NCBI GenBank assembly: GCA_003278545.1
Contig: QCEF01000003.1
Span: forward strand, 62,001-126,000
Direction: 5' to 3'
DNA: 64,000 nt
DNA from: Prochlorococcus sp. AG-355-N16
GTDB taxonomy: Bacteria; Cyanobacteriota; Cyanobacteriia; PCC-6307; Cyanobiaceae
Each line of letters begins with the position of its first letter. Within the stretch, counting starts at the first letter, position 1. A program made the position numbers and the translations under genes. This document shows positions 45,495 through 53,389 of the stretch, piece after piece. The notes below the pieces were generated by a model, which had not been told where the DNA came from, did not search any database, and saw only the letters and a list, made by a program, of their open reading frames with translations.

Positions 45495-45675
45495 TAATTA
45501 TGAAAATAGCTATCGCAATAACAAGAAATACTAATTTTTTACTTTTAAAAAATGAAGAGGATCTATTTTTAAATGAAGAAGATCCACATTTAGAGCACAC
45601 AATCTTACCTCCTAAGGAACGATCTGAGACGAATGAAGAACTTCCGCAATTAAAACAAACTCTATTTAAGCTCAT
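45487..45675 (-). CDS. zinc-ribbon, C-terminally anchored membrane protein, 62 aa
   Basis: MSLNRVCFNCGSSSFVSDRS begins with C7-x2-C10 and continues to a second pair C27-x2-C30 (GKIVCSKCGSSSF), a four-cysteine zinc ribbon in which CGSSSF is repeated. A Ser/Phe/Lys-rich linker leads to one C-terminal transmembrane helix (LVFLVIAIAIFIIII). I chose ATG 45675; a TTG three bases upstream is in frame. The opposite strand has an open frame too (45500-45682), but it lacks any motif. Confidence 0.72.
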   Translation of the reverse strand: MSLNRVCFNCGSSSFVSDRSLGGKIVCSKCGSSSFKNRSSSFFKSKKLVFLVIAIAIFIIII

Positions 45676-45750
45676 CAAATAAAATATCTAAAAATTATAA
45701 CTAAATTATATTCCTAAATACTATGTAAAGAAAAACTTCAGAAATACGAT

Positions 45751-45814
45751 GATAATGAGAATCTATTGCAATAAATATTTTTTTAGTGCATAATTGATAA
45801 TAATTCTCATTATC
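45751..45814 (+). promoter_or_regulatory. promoter flanked by two Fur-like boxes (Crp-type regulator gene)
   Basis: GATAATGAGAATCTATTGC (45751-45769, 14 of 19 matches to GATAATGATAATCATTATC) and GATAATAATTCTCATTATC (45796-45814, 16 of 19) bracket a sigma-70-like promoter TTGCAA (45766)-N17-CATAAT (45789). Two boxes overlapping the -35 and the -10/start region are the classic layout for iron-dependent Fur repression. The gene begins at 45827. Boxes are seen; Fur binding is inferred. Confidence 0.7.
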
Positions 45815-45826
45815 ATATTCAAATTA

Positions 45827-46414
45827 ATGCATTTTTATAGCTATGGAGAATCTCTGTCAAAATCAGTAAGTGTAATAACTGGGCAATCCGTATTAATAGA
45901 TCCTTCATCAAGACAAAAAGGGACATGCCTAGAAGTTGTAAGTGGAATTGCTCGAGTTTATTGCCCTTGTCAAGAAACGGAAGGAATGACACTTGCATTC
46001 TTACAATCAGGAGATCAATTAAGAACTGACCTTTTATGTAGTGAAGGTGTCTGTGTTGAAGCTTTAACAGATTTGTCTTTTCATAGCAATGTAAATATTG
46101 ATGAGAATATTGGTTTCGATGCAGTAAATGAATGGACTTTGCAACTCCTTAGGATTAGACACTTAGGAAATGCAGAACAGAGATTAAAAGCCTTGTTTTC
46201 AATACTAGTAAATCGTCTAGGTAGAAGATGTGGTCAATGGTGCGAGTTACCTTTTAGGTTAACTCATGAAAGGATTGGCGAATTAATCGGTTCTACACGA
46301 GTAACTTCAACAAGATTAATTTCTAAATTAAGATCATCTGAGTTATTAATAGCTCCTATCGGAACCCAAACAGTCAGTGTCGCCCCTTCTTTTATTGAAA
46401 CATCGCCGCTATAA
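45827..46414 (+). CDS. Crp/Fnr-family transcriptional regulator
   Basis: A 195-residue regulator: an N-terminal cyclic-nucleotide-type beta barrel (about residues 15-105, with CLEVVSGIARVYCPC and FLQSGDQLRTDLL) and a C-terminal winged helix of the HTH_Crp type (FRLTHERIGELIGSTRVTST, recognition helix VTSTRLISKLR). The effector pocket of Crp is not well conserved and there are several cysteines (CPC, CVE). I chose ATG 45827 because a TTG at 45794 would place the Fur-like box inside the gene. Fur-like boxes upstream and ferritin downstream suggest an iron-response role. Confidence 0.88.
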   Translation: MHFYSYGESLSKSVSVITGQSVLIDPSSRQKGTCLEVVSGIARVYCPCQETEGMTLAFLQSGDQLRTDLLCSEGVCVEALTDLSFHSNVNIDENIGFDAVNEWTLQLLRIRHLGNAEQRLKALFSILVNRLGRRCGQWCELPFRLTHERIGELIGSTRVTSTRLISKLRSSELLIAPIGTQTVSVAPSFIETSPL

Positions 46415-46418
46415 AAAC

Positions 46419-46709
46419 ATGAAGGAATCACAATCACTTACAAACAACTTGTTAATGGAAGTTGATGTTTTATCGAATAGACTCAGAAATATCAAGCAAT
46501 CCTACAAAACAACAGAAAATAAAGCATTGAAGGGTAGGTTATTTACTGAAAACAGAAATCTTTTTAAAAGAGTTAATGAGATTTATAAAATAGCTGAACT
46601 CTTAAATAAAAACAATACTGATAATATTAACTTTTCTAATTTACTTGTTGAAATAACGAAAAGAACATTGAATGAAAATAAATTTGAAAGTAATCTATTT
46701 TTTCTTTAA
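46419..46709 (+). CDS. coiled-coil hypothetical protein, 96 aa
   Basis: Starts four bases after the regulator stop (MKESQSLTNNLLMEVDVLSN) and is almost entirely helical with heptad-like Leu/Ile spacing (RLRNIKQSYKTTENKALKGR, LFKRVNEIYKIAELLNKNN). Probably co-transcribed with the Crp-type gene. Its 3' end overlaps the convergent ferritin gene by 15 bases. Function unknown. Confidence 0.68.
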   Translation: MKESQSLTNNLLMEVDVLSNRLRNIKQSYKTTENKALKGRLFTENRNLFKRVNEIYKIAELLNKNNTDNINFSNLLVEITKRTLNENKFESNLFFL

Positions 46710-47249
46710 ATCACTATCTATCAATAAGATTGCAGAAGGTTGATTAGAAGCAAACTTTACTTTACCAAGTATGTTTGCGAATTCATCTTCTGATTTAGTT
46801 TGAGCCTCAATGATTGGATCTAGAAATACATTAGTTCTTGTATCTGAAATTCTTTCTGAAATAGAATAAAGCTGTTGCAGAGATGAAGTTAAATCAGCCT
46901 CCATGTTGAAAGAATAAGAAATCAGATCCTCTATTGAATCCCATGCTTGAACTGGTGCAGGAATTTCATCTAATTTTACGCTTTGTCCTCTTGCGATTAA
47001 GTAATCTGCAAATTTCTGAGCATGTTCCATTTCACCTTGTGATTCACTTAGAAAATGAGAAGCAAATCCATTTAAATCACGTTCTTGGAACCAGAGGTAT
47101 ATGGAAAAATATTGAACATTGGCGTATCTTTCCATTGTTAAATGTTCAAAAATATTATCCAATAAACTTTTGTCAATTGGTTGTGCTACAGCTCTTCCAG
47201 ATGGACCAAAATTAATTAATTTCTTTAACTTTAGATTATTTTCTTTCAT
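46695..47249 (-). CDS. ferritin (non-heme iron storage)
   Basis: A 184-residue four-helix ferritin that oxidises Fe(II) and stores iron as a mineral core. The ferroxidase-site glutamates and histidine are in LFDNIFEHLTMERYANVQYF-like helix A (LTMERYANVQYFSIYLW) and helix B (SESQGEMEHAQKFADYL, ExxH), with QTKSEDEFANIL in helix D. I chose ATG 47249; a TTG six bases upstream is in frame. A Fur-like box lies 85 bases upstream. It resembles the ferritins known from marine cyanobacteria. Confidence 0.92.
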   Translation of the reverse strand: MKENNLKLKKLINFGPSGRAVAQPIDKSLLDNIFEHLTMERYANVQYFSIYLWFQERDLNGFASHFLSESQGEMEHAQKFADYLIARGQSVKLDEIPAPVQAWDSIEDLISYSFNMEADLTSSLQQLYSISERISDTRTNVFLDPIIEAQTKSEDEFANILGKVKFASNQPSAILLIDSDLKKK

Positions 47250-47333
47250 TGCCAAATAAGAAACTAATAAAATAATACAACATTTTGTATAAATTAGTAA
47301 TTAATTAATCCTTTAAATTAAATTAAATAATAT

Positions 47334-47352
47334 GATAATGAAAATCAATCTC
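47334..47352. promoter_or_regulatory. Fur-like box between ferritin and the Lys/Cys-rich peptide
   Basis: GATAATGAAAATCAATCTC matches the Fur consensus at 16 of 19 positions. It lies upstream of ferritin (minus strand) and ends 10 bases before the ATG of a 40-codon ORF on the plus strand, so it could control either or both. For ferritin genes both repression and activation by Fur are known in bacteria. Confidence 0.6.
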
Positions 47353-47362
47353 AATACTATAT

Positions 47363-47485
47363 ATGAATTTACAGTGCAGATTTTCTGAACTGCTATTAAC
47401 TAATAAAATATATAACAGTAAAAAAAAGAAATGTAAAAAGAAAAAATGCTCTAATTGGAAGGGGGGCAAGTGTAATTGCCTATAA
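47363..47485 (+). CDS. 40-residue Lys/Cys-rich peptide
   Basis: From ATG 47363: MNLQCRFSELLLTNKIYNSK, then KKKCKKKKCSNWKGGKCNCL and TAA. Five cysteines, four of them in the last 17 residues as C-x4-C-x7-C-x-C, with two KKKKC repeats. This is an unusual metal-binding or nucleic-acid-binding composition. It begins 10 bases after a Fur-like box and ends 8 bases before the convergent futC-like stop. No family recognised; because it is short, coding status needs support from conservation or expression. Confidence 0.5.
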   Translation: MNLQCRFSELLLTNKIYNSKKKKCKKKKCSNWKGGKCNCL

Positions 47486-47492
47486 AAAAAGT

Positions 47493-48569
47493 CTATATAT
47501 ATTCCTTATATGCTCCAGGATATAAAAAATAATAACTCTTTCTATTAATAGAAAGAGAACATTTATCGCCATTATTAAGGAGATTATTAATATCAGTTCT
47601 AACCCTTAATATGTTTCCATTAATAGATACTTTATATATAAGAAATTCTCCAAGAAATTCTTTAGATATAACAATCGCATCACCAGATTCTGATCTTTTA
47701 ATTGAAATAAATTTAGGCGAAATTGACATACTTTTGATAGTTATATTTTTCAAATACTCTGAACAATTTATTTCACCTAAACAAGAAATATATGAATTAC
47801 CATTTTTTTTGAGATTAATAATATTATTACCCAAAATAAAACTACTAACAAATATTGTCTTGGGATTATTTATAAGGTTAATTGGCGTATCAATTTGATG
47901 TATTTTCCCATCATTCATAACCGCGACCTTATCACAAATTGACATCGCTTCTTCCGGATCATGAGTAACCATCAATCCGCTCGCATTACAACCTTTTAGG
48001 ATATTAGGGAGTTCACTTCTCAATTTTAGTTTGACATGCATATCAAGACTACAAAAAGGTTCATCTAATAAAATAAAATTTGTACCTGGAGCAAGAGCTC
48101 TCGCAATTGCGAGTCTTTGTTTTTGGCCTCCAGACAGTTCATGTGGGTACCTTTCAACAAAACTATCAAGACCAACAACATTCAATAAATAATCAACTCT
48201 AGATCTGTCTTTTTTGTTTTTCAAACCAAAAATTACATTTTCCAAAACAGTTAAGTGAGGGAAAAGTGCATAGTCTTGAAAAACCATACCAATATTTCTT
48301 TTCTCAGGATTAAGAATTTTTTTCCTACTTGAAATTTCCTTATCATTTAGAGAAATCACTCCTTTAGAGGGATATTCGAACCCAGCGATTAATCTTAAAA
48401 GAGTAGTTTTTCCGCAACCAGAAGGACCAAGCAAACCTAACAATTCGCCATTTTCAATTTTCAGGTTAATTTTGTTTAATATCCAATTTGAACATTCTCG
48501 CTTATCATATTTATGATGCAAATCATCAATTATTAACGCATCATGTTTCACAAAGTTCTTCTTATTCAA
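47493..48569 (-). CDS. futC: ferric iron ABC transporter ATPase (FutC/FbpC type)
   Basis: A 358-residue ATPase of the FbpC/FutC class that energises ferric iron import. Walker A GLLGPSGCGKTTLLRLIAGF (about residues 44-63), Q-loop GMVFQDYALFPHLTV, signature ELSGGQKQRLAIARALAP, Walker B FILLDEPFCSLD, switch MVTHDPEEA, then a C-terminal TOBE-like beta domain of ~110 residues. The iron specificity is inferred from the class and from ferritin next door; related sulfate, spermidine and thiamine ATPases look similar. Permease and FutA genes are not in the window. Confidence 0.8.
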   Translation of the reverse strand: MNKKNFVKHDALIIDDLHHKYDKRECSNWILNKINLKIENGELLGLLGPSGCGKTTLLRLIAGFEYPSKGVISLNDKEISSRKKILNPEKRNIGMVFQDYALFPHLTVLENVIFGLKNKKDRSRVDYLLNVVGLDSFVERYPHELSGGQKQRLAIARALAPGTNFILLDEPFCSLDMHVKLKLRSELPNILKGCNASGLMVTHDPEEAMSICDKVAVMNDGKIHQIDTPINLINNPKTIFVSSFILGNNIINLKKNGNSYISCLGEINCSEYLKNITIKSMSISPKFISIKRSESGDAIVISKEFLGEFLIYKVSINGNILRVRTDINNLLNNGDKCSLSINRKSYYFLYPGAYKEYI

Positions 48570-48646
48570 ATATTTTAAATTAGCAGAAAATATTCACCTA
48601 AAATATCCCATGTATAATTTTATACACCATTTAATTTTCAAATTTA

Positions 48647-49300
48647 ATGAGAAAGTCTGAAAGAGCTGAAATAATACGCAAGGAACTCAAAAAGCTATAT
48701 CCATCGCCTCCAATACCCCTTAATCATACAAATGCATATACACTTCTAGTCGCAGTAGTTTTAAGTGCTCAATCAACAGATAAGAAAGTTAATGAATTAA
48801 CAAACAGCTTATTTAAAGTTGCAGATAATCCAGAAAAGATGATGCAGCTAGGTATTAATGGCATTTACGAATACATAAAATTTTTAGGTCTATCTAATCA
48901 AAAATCAAAGAACATCTATAACTTATCTAAATTATTGATTGAGAAGCATAATGGCATGGTCCCAGATTCTTTTGAGAAGCTTGAATCTCTTCCAGGGGTA
49001 GGTCATAAAACAGCATCAGTTGTAATGTCTCAAGTGTTTAACATACCCTCATTCCCAGTAGATACTCACATACACAGGTTGGCACAAAGATGGGGCCTAT
49101 CAAATGGCGATAGCGTAGTTCAAACAGAAAAAGACCTAAAAAAAATATTTCCTGTTAATGATTGGAATACCTTACATTTGCAAATAATCTTTTATGGCAG
49201 AGAATACTGTACAGCAAGAGGTTGTGATGGAACAAAATGTTATTTATGTCGCAATCTTTATCCCAAAAGAAAAAAGAAATTTATATGTAAAAAGCCTTAA
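48647..49300 (+). CDS. nth: endonuclease III (DNA glycosylase/AP lyase)
   Basis: Removes oxidised pyrimidines. The 217-residue product has the HhH motif LESLPGVGHKTASVVMSQ with catalytic Lys121 and the catalytic Asp139 (FPVDTHIHRLAQRWG). The C-terminal [4Fe-4S] region reads C188-TARGC193-DGTKC198-YLC201: four cysteines are available, but spacing is C-x4-C-x4-C-x2-C rather than the E. coli C-x6-C-x2-C-x5-C. Such ARGCDGTKC versions occur in cyanobacteria. Divergent from futC. Confidence 0.95.
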   Translation: MRKSERAEIIRKELKKLYPSPPIPLNHTNAYTLLVAVVLSAQSTDKKVNELTNSLFKVADNPEKMMQLGINGIYEYIKFLGLSNQKSKNIYNLSKLLIEKHNGMVPDSFEKLESLPGVGHKTASVVMSQVFNIPSFPVDTHIHRLAQRWGLSNGDSVVQTEKDLKKIFPVNDWNTLHLQIIFYGREYCTARGCDGTKCYLCRNLYPKRKKKFICKKP

Positions 49301-49335
49301 GAAATTTATATAATAATTAAATTAGTTTTTTAATC

Positions 49336-49995
49336 ATGAAAATAGCAATTACTGGTGCATCGGGGAAAACAGGTTATAGAATTTCCGAAGAAGCAGTTAA
49401 GAAAGGATATAAGGTAAGGCAAATCATCAGAAAGAATTCAAAAGTCTCAGCAGGACTAGAGCGTTTAGAAACAATTAGGGTTTCGTTAGACAAAAAAGGA
49501 GAACTTGATGAAGCTTTAAAGGATATTGATGCTTTGATAATTGCGACTGGAGCGAGAGCATCATTAGATTTAACTGGTCCTGCAAAGGTTGATGCATTAG
49601 GTGTATACAGGCAATTAGAGAGTTGCAAAAGAGTTGGTATTAAAAGAGTTATTTTAGTTAGTTCCCTTTGTACTGGTAAATTATTTCACCCATTAAACTT
49701 ATTTGGTTTAATTCTTATTTGGAAGAAATTAGGTGAAAACTTTCTACGAAATTCAAATTTTGAATGGACTATTATTAGACCTGGAGGATTAAAGGAAAAT
49801 GAAGATATTAAATCAGAAAATATAAATTATTCAAAAGAGGATACACAAATTAATGGATCAATCCCAAGAAGATTAGTTGCGCAATGTTGTATAGATTCTT
49901 TAAAAAACAAAGAATCCATAAATAAATTAATAGAAGTTACAAGTTCGAATGATAATAAAAAGATATCTTTTAAAAAAGCTATGCAAATGATTTAA
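49336..49995 (+). CDS. NAD(P)-binding SDR-like protein (Ycf39/Tic62 type)
   Basis: A 219-residue atypical short-chain dehydrogenase with the NAD(P) loop MKIAITGASGKTGYRISEEA, followed by LIIATGARASLDLTGPAKVD, VKRVILVSSLC and WTIIRPGGLKEN. It lacks the classical YxxxK catalytic pair, as is usual for the NmrA/Ycf39/Tic62 branch that has regulatory or assembly roles in thylakoids. Exact role unknown. Confidence 0.82.
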   Translation: MKIAITGASGKTGYRISEEAVKKGYKVRQIIRKNSKVSAGLERLETIRVSLDKKGELDEALKDIDALIIATGARASLDLTGPAKVDALGVYRQLESCKRVGIKRVILVSSLCTGKLFHPLNLFGLILIWKKLGENFLRNSNFEWTIIRPGGLKENEDIKSENINYSKEDTQINGSIPRRLVAQCCIDSLKNKESINKLIEVTSSNDNKKISFKKAMQMI

Positions 49996-50021
49996 AAGAT
50001 GTAAATATATAAATTAAAACT

Positions 50022-50210
50022 ATGAAAATAAATCCCAAAATTGACGCATTACAATTAATGCTTACTGATTTAAGAACTAGAAATGAGCCCATAAGACATA
50101 AAGCTGCATTTAAAGGCTGTCAACCAGAATTTCAAAGTCTTGTATCAAGATTAATAAAGCAGTTAGAGGACGAATTAGTTGCTGAAAAGCTTACTAATCG
50201 TAATAGTTAA
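50022..50210 (+). CDS. conserved hypothetical protein, 62 aa
   Basis: A short helical protein: MKINPKIDALQLMLTDLRTR, NEPIRHKAAFKGCQPEFQSL, VSRLIKQLEDELVAEKLTNR. Balanced charges and a good start 26 bases after the SDR gene; no family recognised. Probably in the same transcript. Confidence 0.7.
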   Translation: MKINPKIDALQLMLTDLRTRNEPIRHKAAFKGCQPEFQSLVSRLIKQLEDELVAEKLTNRNS

Positions 50211-50220
50211 AAAATTTATA

Positions 50221-50832
50221 TTACTTAAATGAAATTAAGTTATCCAATTTTGCTTGTTCTGAAAGTTCATCATATCCTCCAAAAAATTTATTATCCAAAA
50301 ATATTTGAGGGAAAGTATTATGGCTACTTAGAGCCATAATTTTTTGAAAGCTCTCATCATTGTCTATTAGATTAACTTCATGAGGGATAGATAAAGAATT
50401 AAGCAACCTAATTGCTCTTTTAGACCAAGGACAATCCTTTAAAATATATGCTTTTACACGTGATTCATTAGAGAATAAATCATGATTCGAGATATTAATA
50501 ATTTTCTGTTCAAAAGAAAGTAATAATATATCAGTACCTTTTTTTACAATACATCCCTCCTCAAGATGCCCGCCAAACACATTACATCCCTCATCTGCAA
50601 AACTCAAATGTAAATGAACATCTCCTTTATTAAAGTGTCCGTTTAAAGAAACTATCTCTAGATTTCCTTCAAATTTATTTATCTCTTGATTACCTGGGCA
50701 TTGAATACAAACTGTTCTAAGATTACCAACCACTCCAGAAATATACCCGTATAAATTATTCGATAAAGAATATTCTTTAATTGAATTTATCAAATCAGAT
50801 TCTGGAGATAGCTTTAGGCTATGAGGCTGCAT
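50221..50832 (-). CDS. PPC/DUF296 domain fused to a glutaredoxin-like domain
   Basis: A 203-residue two-domain protein. Residues ~1-120 carry a PPC/DUF296 domain (YGYISGVVGNLRTVCIQCPG, DVHLHLSFADEGCNVFGGHL, GCIVKKGTDILLLSF), seen in plant AT-hook proteins and bacterial stand-alone forms; residues ~128-203 are glutaredoxin-like with CPWSKRAIRLLNSLSIPHEV (single-cysteine active site C-P-W-S) and NTFPQIFLDNKFFGGYDEL. The PPC part binds small ligands or DNA in other proteins, so redox control of that domain is possible. Convergent with the preceding gene (10 bases). Confidence 0.82.
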   Translation of the reverse strand: MQPHSLKLSPESDLINSIKEYSLSNNLYGYISGVVGNLRTVCIQCPGNQEINKFEGNLEIVSLNGHFNKGDVHLHLSFADEGCNVFGGHLEEGCIVKKGTDILLLSFEQKIINISNHDLFSNESRVKAYILKDCPWSKRAIRLLNSLSIPHEVNLIDNDESFQKIMALSSHNTFPQIFLDNKFFGGYDELSEQAKLDNLISFK

Positions 50833-50971
50833 TAGATATAAGGAATAATTTTGTAATATAAAACATCATCATTCATAAAGAAAAGATGAGTTTATAATCT
50901 TTAGGATTCAGATTTATATTAAATTTCAGAATCTAGCATCAAAAATCATTTAAAATTTTTACTAAAAATAT

Positions 50972-51556
50972 ATGCTTGTTGAGAGTGTAATATATTTTTT
51001 ATATACAAAAACTAATTTGTTATTAAGAAAAAATCTTAAAAATTTGGCATTGAATATTCCCAATTTATTATCGATATCTCGCCTTTTCCTTGTATTTCCA
51101 TTAATACTTTTTTTAGAAATTAACAAACCTTTTTATGTCTTTATATTGATTATTATTGGAGGTTTAACTGATTATTTTGACGGGTTAATTGCAAGGAAAT
51201 TTAATCTTAAAACCAGATTAGGAGCTATCCTTGATCCCTTAAGCGATAAAGTATTCTATTTAATTCCTTTGACCTTCCTTTGTAAAAATAATTTTATACC
51301 CTTCTGGTCTTTGTCATTAATTTTATTTAGAGAATTAATTATCTCCAGCCTAAGGAACTCTACAAAAGACGGTTTACCAGCATCAATGTTAGGAAAATAT
51401 AAAACATTTTTCTTTTTTATTTCAGTAATTACCTTCTTTACACCATTAAAAATTAGCTTATTGAATAATTTGGCTTTAATTTTTTATTGGTCAGGATTCA
51501 TCCTGACTTTTGTGACTTTATTAGGCTATTTAAGAATTAAAAAGAATATTATCTGA
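50972..51556 (+). CDS. pgsA: CDP-diacylglycerol-glycerol-3-phosphate 3-phosphatidyltransferase
   Basis: Makes phosphatidylglycerol phosphate, precursor of PG, an essential thylakoid lipid. The 194-residue protein has several transmembrane helices and the CDP-alcohol phosphotransferase signature D-x2-D-G-x2-A-R-x8-G-x3-D-x3-D in TDYFDGLIARKFNLKTRLGA and ILDPLSDK. The N-terminus before IPNLLSISRLFLVFP is longer than usual, so a later start (TTG near 51040) is possible. The 3' end overlaps the convergent gene by 27 bases. Confidence 0.9.
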   Translation: MLVESVIYFLYTKTNLLLRKNLKNLALNIPNLLSISRLFLVFPLILFLEINKPFYVFILIIIGGLTDYFDGLIARKFNLKTRLGAILDPLSDKVFYLIPLTFLCKNNFIPFWSLSLILFRELIISSLRNSTKDGLPASMLGKYKTFFFFISVITFFTPLKISLLNNLALIFYWSGFILTFVTLLGYLRIKKNII

Positions 51557-52450
51557 ATTTTCATCAAACTCCTCAATCTTTTTATTATTGAAATCATTCA
51601 CAAAACTATCCTTTAGACCATTTAGTAGATCAAAAGTTGGCGCCCACTCTAAATCACGTTTTATCTTAGAGATATCAGTCTGATAATGATTTAATCTAAT
51701 TGGAAATCCCTTTCGAGACTTAGGATCTAATTTTTGATAATCAAATGTTCTTAAAGAAATCTCATTTTGGTTTAATCCAAGAACATTCGCACAGAAATAA
51801 ATTAAACCCTTAATTGTTACTCCTTTTTCACCTGAACAATTGTAAATATTATTTTTGGAATTTTCAAAATTTATGCACCTAATCATTACATCAGTTAGAT
51901 CCGAAACATGGCCTAGCTGAGTAATTAAAGAACCGTCACCAGGTATTGGTATAGATTTTTTAGTAAATAACCTTTCAAAAAACCAATTTTCAATTTTATT
52001 ATAATTTCCTGGTCCATATATATAAGTAGGTCTAAAACTTGTAAAAGGAATTTTTTGTTTTTTTAACCAATTTTCTGTCTCAAACTTTCCTTTATGCCTA
52101 CTTTCTGGATCAATTGGATCAACTTCGGATAAGGGTAGTTCACAATTATCTTTATAAACACCTGCAGAGCTGACATATATATATCTCTGGAAAGAGTTAT
52201 CTAAATTTTCTATAAGAAGTTTGGTTTGTTCTAACTCTCGTCCAGAAATATCAAAAACAACATCATACTTTTCATTTCTTAGCTTGAAGATATCTTCTGA
52301 ATTATTTCTATCACCCTTAATTAAATTTGTTTTTTCAGGATTACTTTTATTACCTCTCGTGAAAATATCAATATCATATTTTTTACTTAATAACTTTCCA
52401 ACCAAAGACTTGCCAACAAATCTAGTGCCACCCATTACAAGAATTTTCAT
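51530..52450 (-). CDS. NAD-dependent epimerase/RNA-binding SDR protein (CSP41-like)
   Basis: A 306-residue extended SDR with MKILVMGGTRFVGKSLVGKL (NAD-binding G-x2-G-x2-G type loop), DVVFDISGRELEQTKLLIEN, YIYVSSAGVYKDN and RPTYIYGPGNYNKIENWFFE. This pattern matches cyanobacterial/plastid CSP41-type proteins, which bind RNA and help chloroplast rRNA maturation, although sugar epimerases look similar. I chose ATG 52450; a TTG six bases upstream is in frame. Confidence 0.8.
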   Translation of the reverse strand: MKILVMGGTRFVGKSLVGKLLSKKYDIDIFTRGNKSNPEKTNLIKGDRNNSEDIFKLRNEKYDVVFDISGRELEQTKLLIENLDNSFQRYIYVSSAGVYKDNCELPLSEVDPIDPESRHKGKFETENWLKKQKIPFTSFRPTYIYGPGNYNKIENWFFERLFTKKSIPIPGDGSLITQLGHVSDLTDVMIRCINFENSKNNIYNCSGEKGVTIKGLIYFCANVLGLNQNEISLRTFDYQKLDPKSRKGFPIRLNHYQTDISKIKRDLEWAPTFDLLNGLKDSFVNDFNNKKIEEFDENSDNILFNS

Positions 52451-52542
52451 ATTCAAAAAATATTTAACTGAAGTAGTAATCTTAAATAGAATTACATATT
52501 GAATAGTACTACTAATAAGTAATTAATGAAAAGGATGATTCT

Positions 52543-53310
52543 ATGGACCTAATTCCAGCAATTGATTTAATGAATGGTAAGTGTGTGAGGCTTTTTAAAG
52601 GCGACTTTAATAAAAGAAAAGACTTCACCAAAGAGCCTCATGAGCAAGCTAAATTTTGGGAAAGCGAAGGGGCAAAATATATACATATAGTTGATTTGGA
52701 TGCTGCAAAATCTGGATCCCCAACAAACGATGAATCAATAAAAAAGATTGCAAAAACAGTTAACATACCAATTCAAATAGGTGGGGGGATAAGGTCTCAA
52801 GAAAGGATAGAGCAATTATTTTCTTATGGTATTGAGAAAGTTATCATGGGAACCTCTGCAATAGAAAATAAAGAGCTAGTTAAAGACTTATCAAATAAAT
52901 TTCCTGGAAGGATAATTGTTGGGATAGATGCAAAAGATGGAAAAGTTAGTACTAGGGGTTGGCTTGAGCAATCTAATATTTTTGCCACAGATCTAGTAAA
53001 GGAGTTTTCTTCATTTAAAATTGCTAGTTTTATTGTTACAGATATAAATACAGATGGGACGTTAGAAGGGACAAATGAAGAATTCATAAAAAGCATACTT
53101 GAAATTACAGATATTCCAGTAATAGCCTCAGGAGGTGTTGGTTCAATTTCTGATTTATTATCGTTAGTAAAATTTGAAAACTCTGGACTCTTTGGAGTAA
53201 TTGTAGGTAAAGCTCTTTATGAAAATAAATTCACGATCAACGAAGCGAATAATGTATTGTCATCAGAGAGATTAAATGACTTTGATTTAAACAGAAATTA
53301 CTACGCCTAA
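52543..53310 (+). CDS. hisA: phosphoribosylformimino-5-aminoimidazole carboxamide ribotide isomerase
   Basis: Fourth-step isomerase of histidine synthesis, a (beta/alpha)8 barrel of 255 residues. The catalytic Asp8 is in MDLIPAIDLMNGKCVRLFKG, and the phosphate-binding IQIGGGIRSQERIEQLFSYG, VGIDAKDGKVSTRGW and VTDINTDGTLEGTNEEFI (second catalytic Asp) are all present. Confidence 0.97.
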   Translation: MDLIPAIDLMNGKCVRLFKGDFNKRKDFTKEPHEQAKFWESEGAKYIHIVDLDAAKSGSPTNDESIKKIAKTVNIPIQIGGGIRSQERIEQLFSYGIEKVIMGTSAIENKELVKDLSNKFPGRIIVGIDAKDGKVSTRGWLEQSNIFATDLVKEFSSFKIASFIVTDINTDGTLEGTNEEFIKSILEITDIPVIASGGVGSISDLLSLVKFENSGLFGVIVGKALYENKFTINEANNVLSSERLNDFDLNRNYYA

Positions 53311-53389
53311 AAGAGTATAAAAATCGATTTAAGGCTGGTATTTGCAGTAATTGTTAGTTAATTTTGTATAAGAGATAAGAAATCTACTC

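Noticed and set aside
45500-45682. 60-codon plus-strand frame just after the ABC ATPase gene
   Set aside because: The opposite strand encodes a four-cysteine zinc ribbon with a membrane anchor, which explains the open frame; the plus frame has no motif and a repetitive acidic composition mirroring the antisense gene.
47341-47392. Very short frame starting ATG 47338 across the Fur-like box
   Set aside because: Only about 17 codons before a TGA; the longer 40-codon frame from 47363 is the more likely gene.
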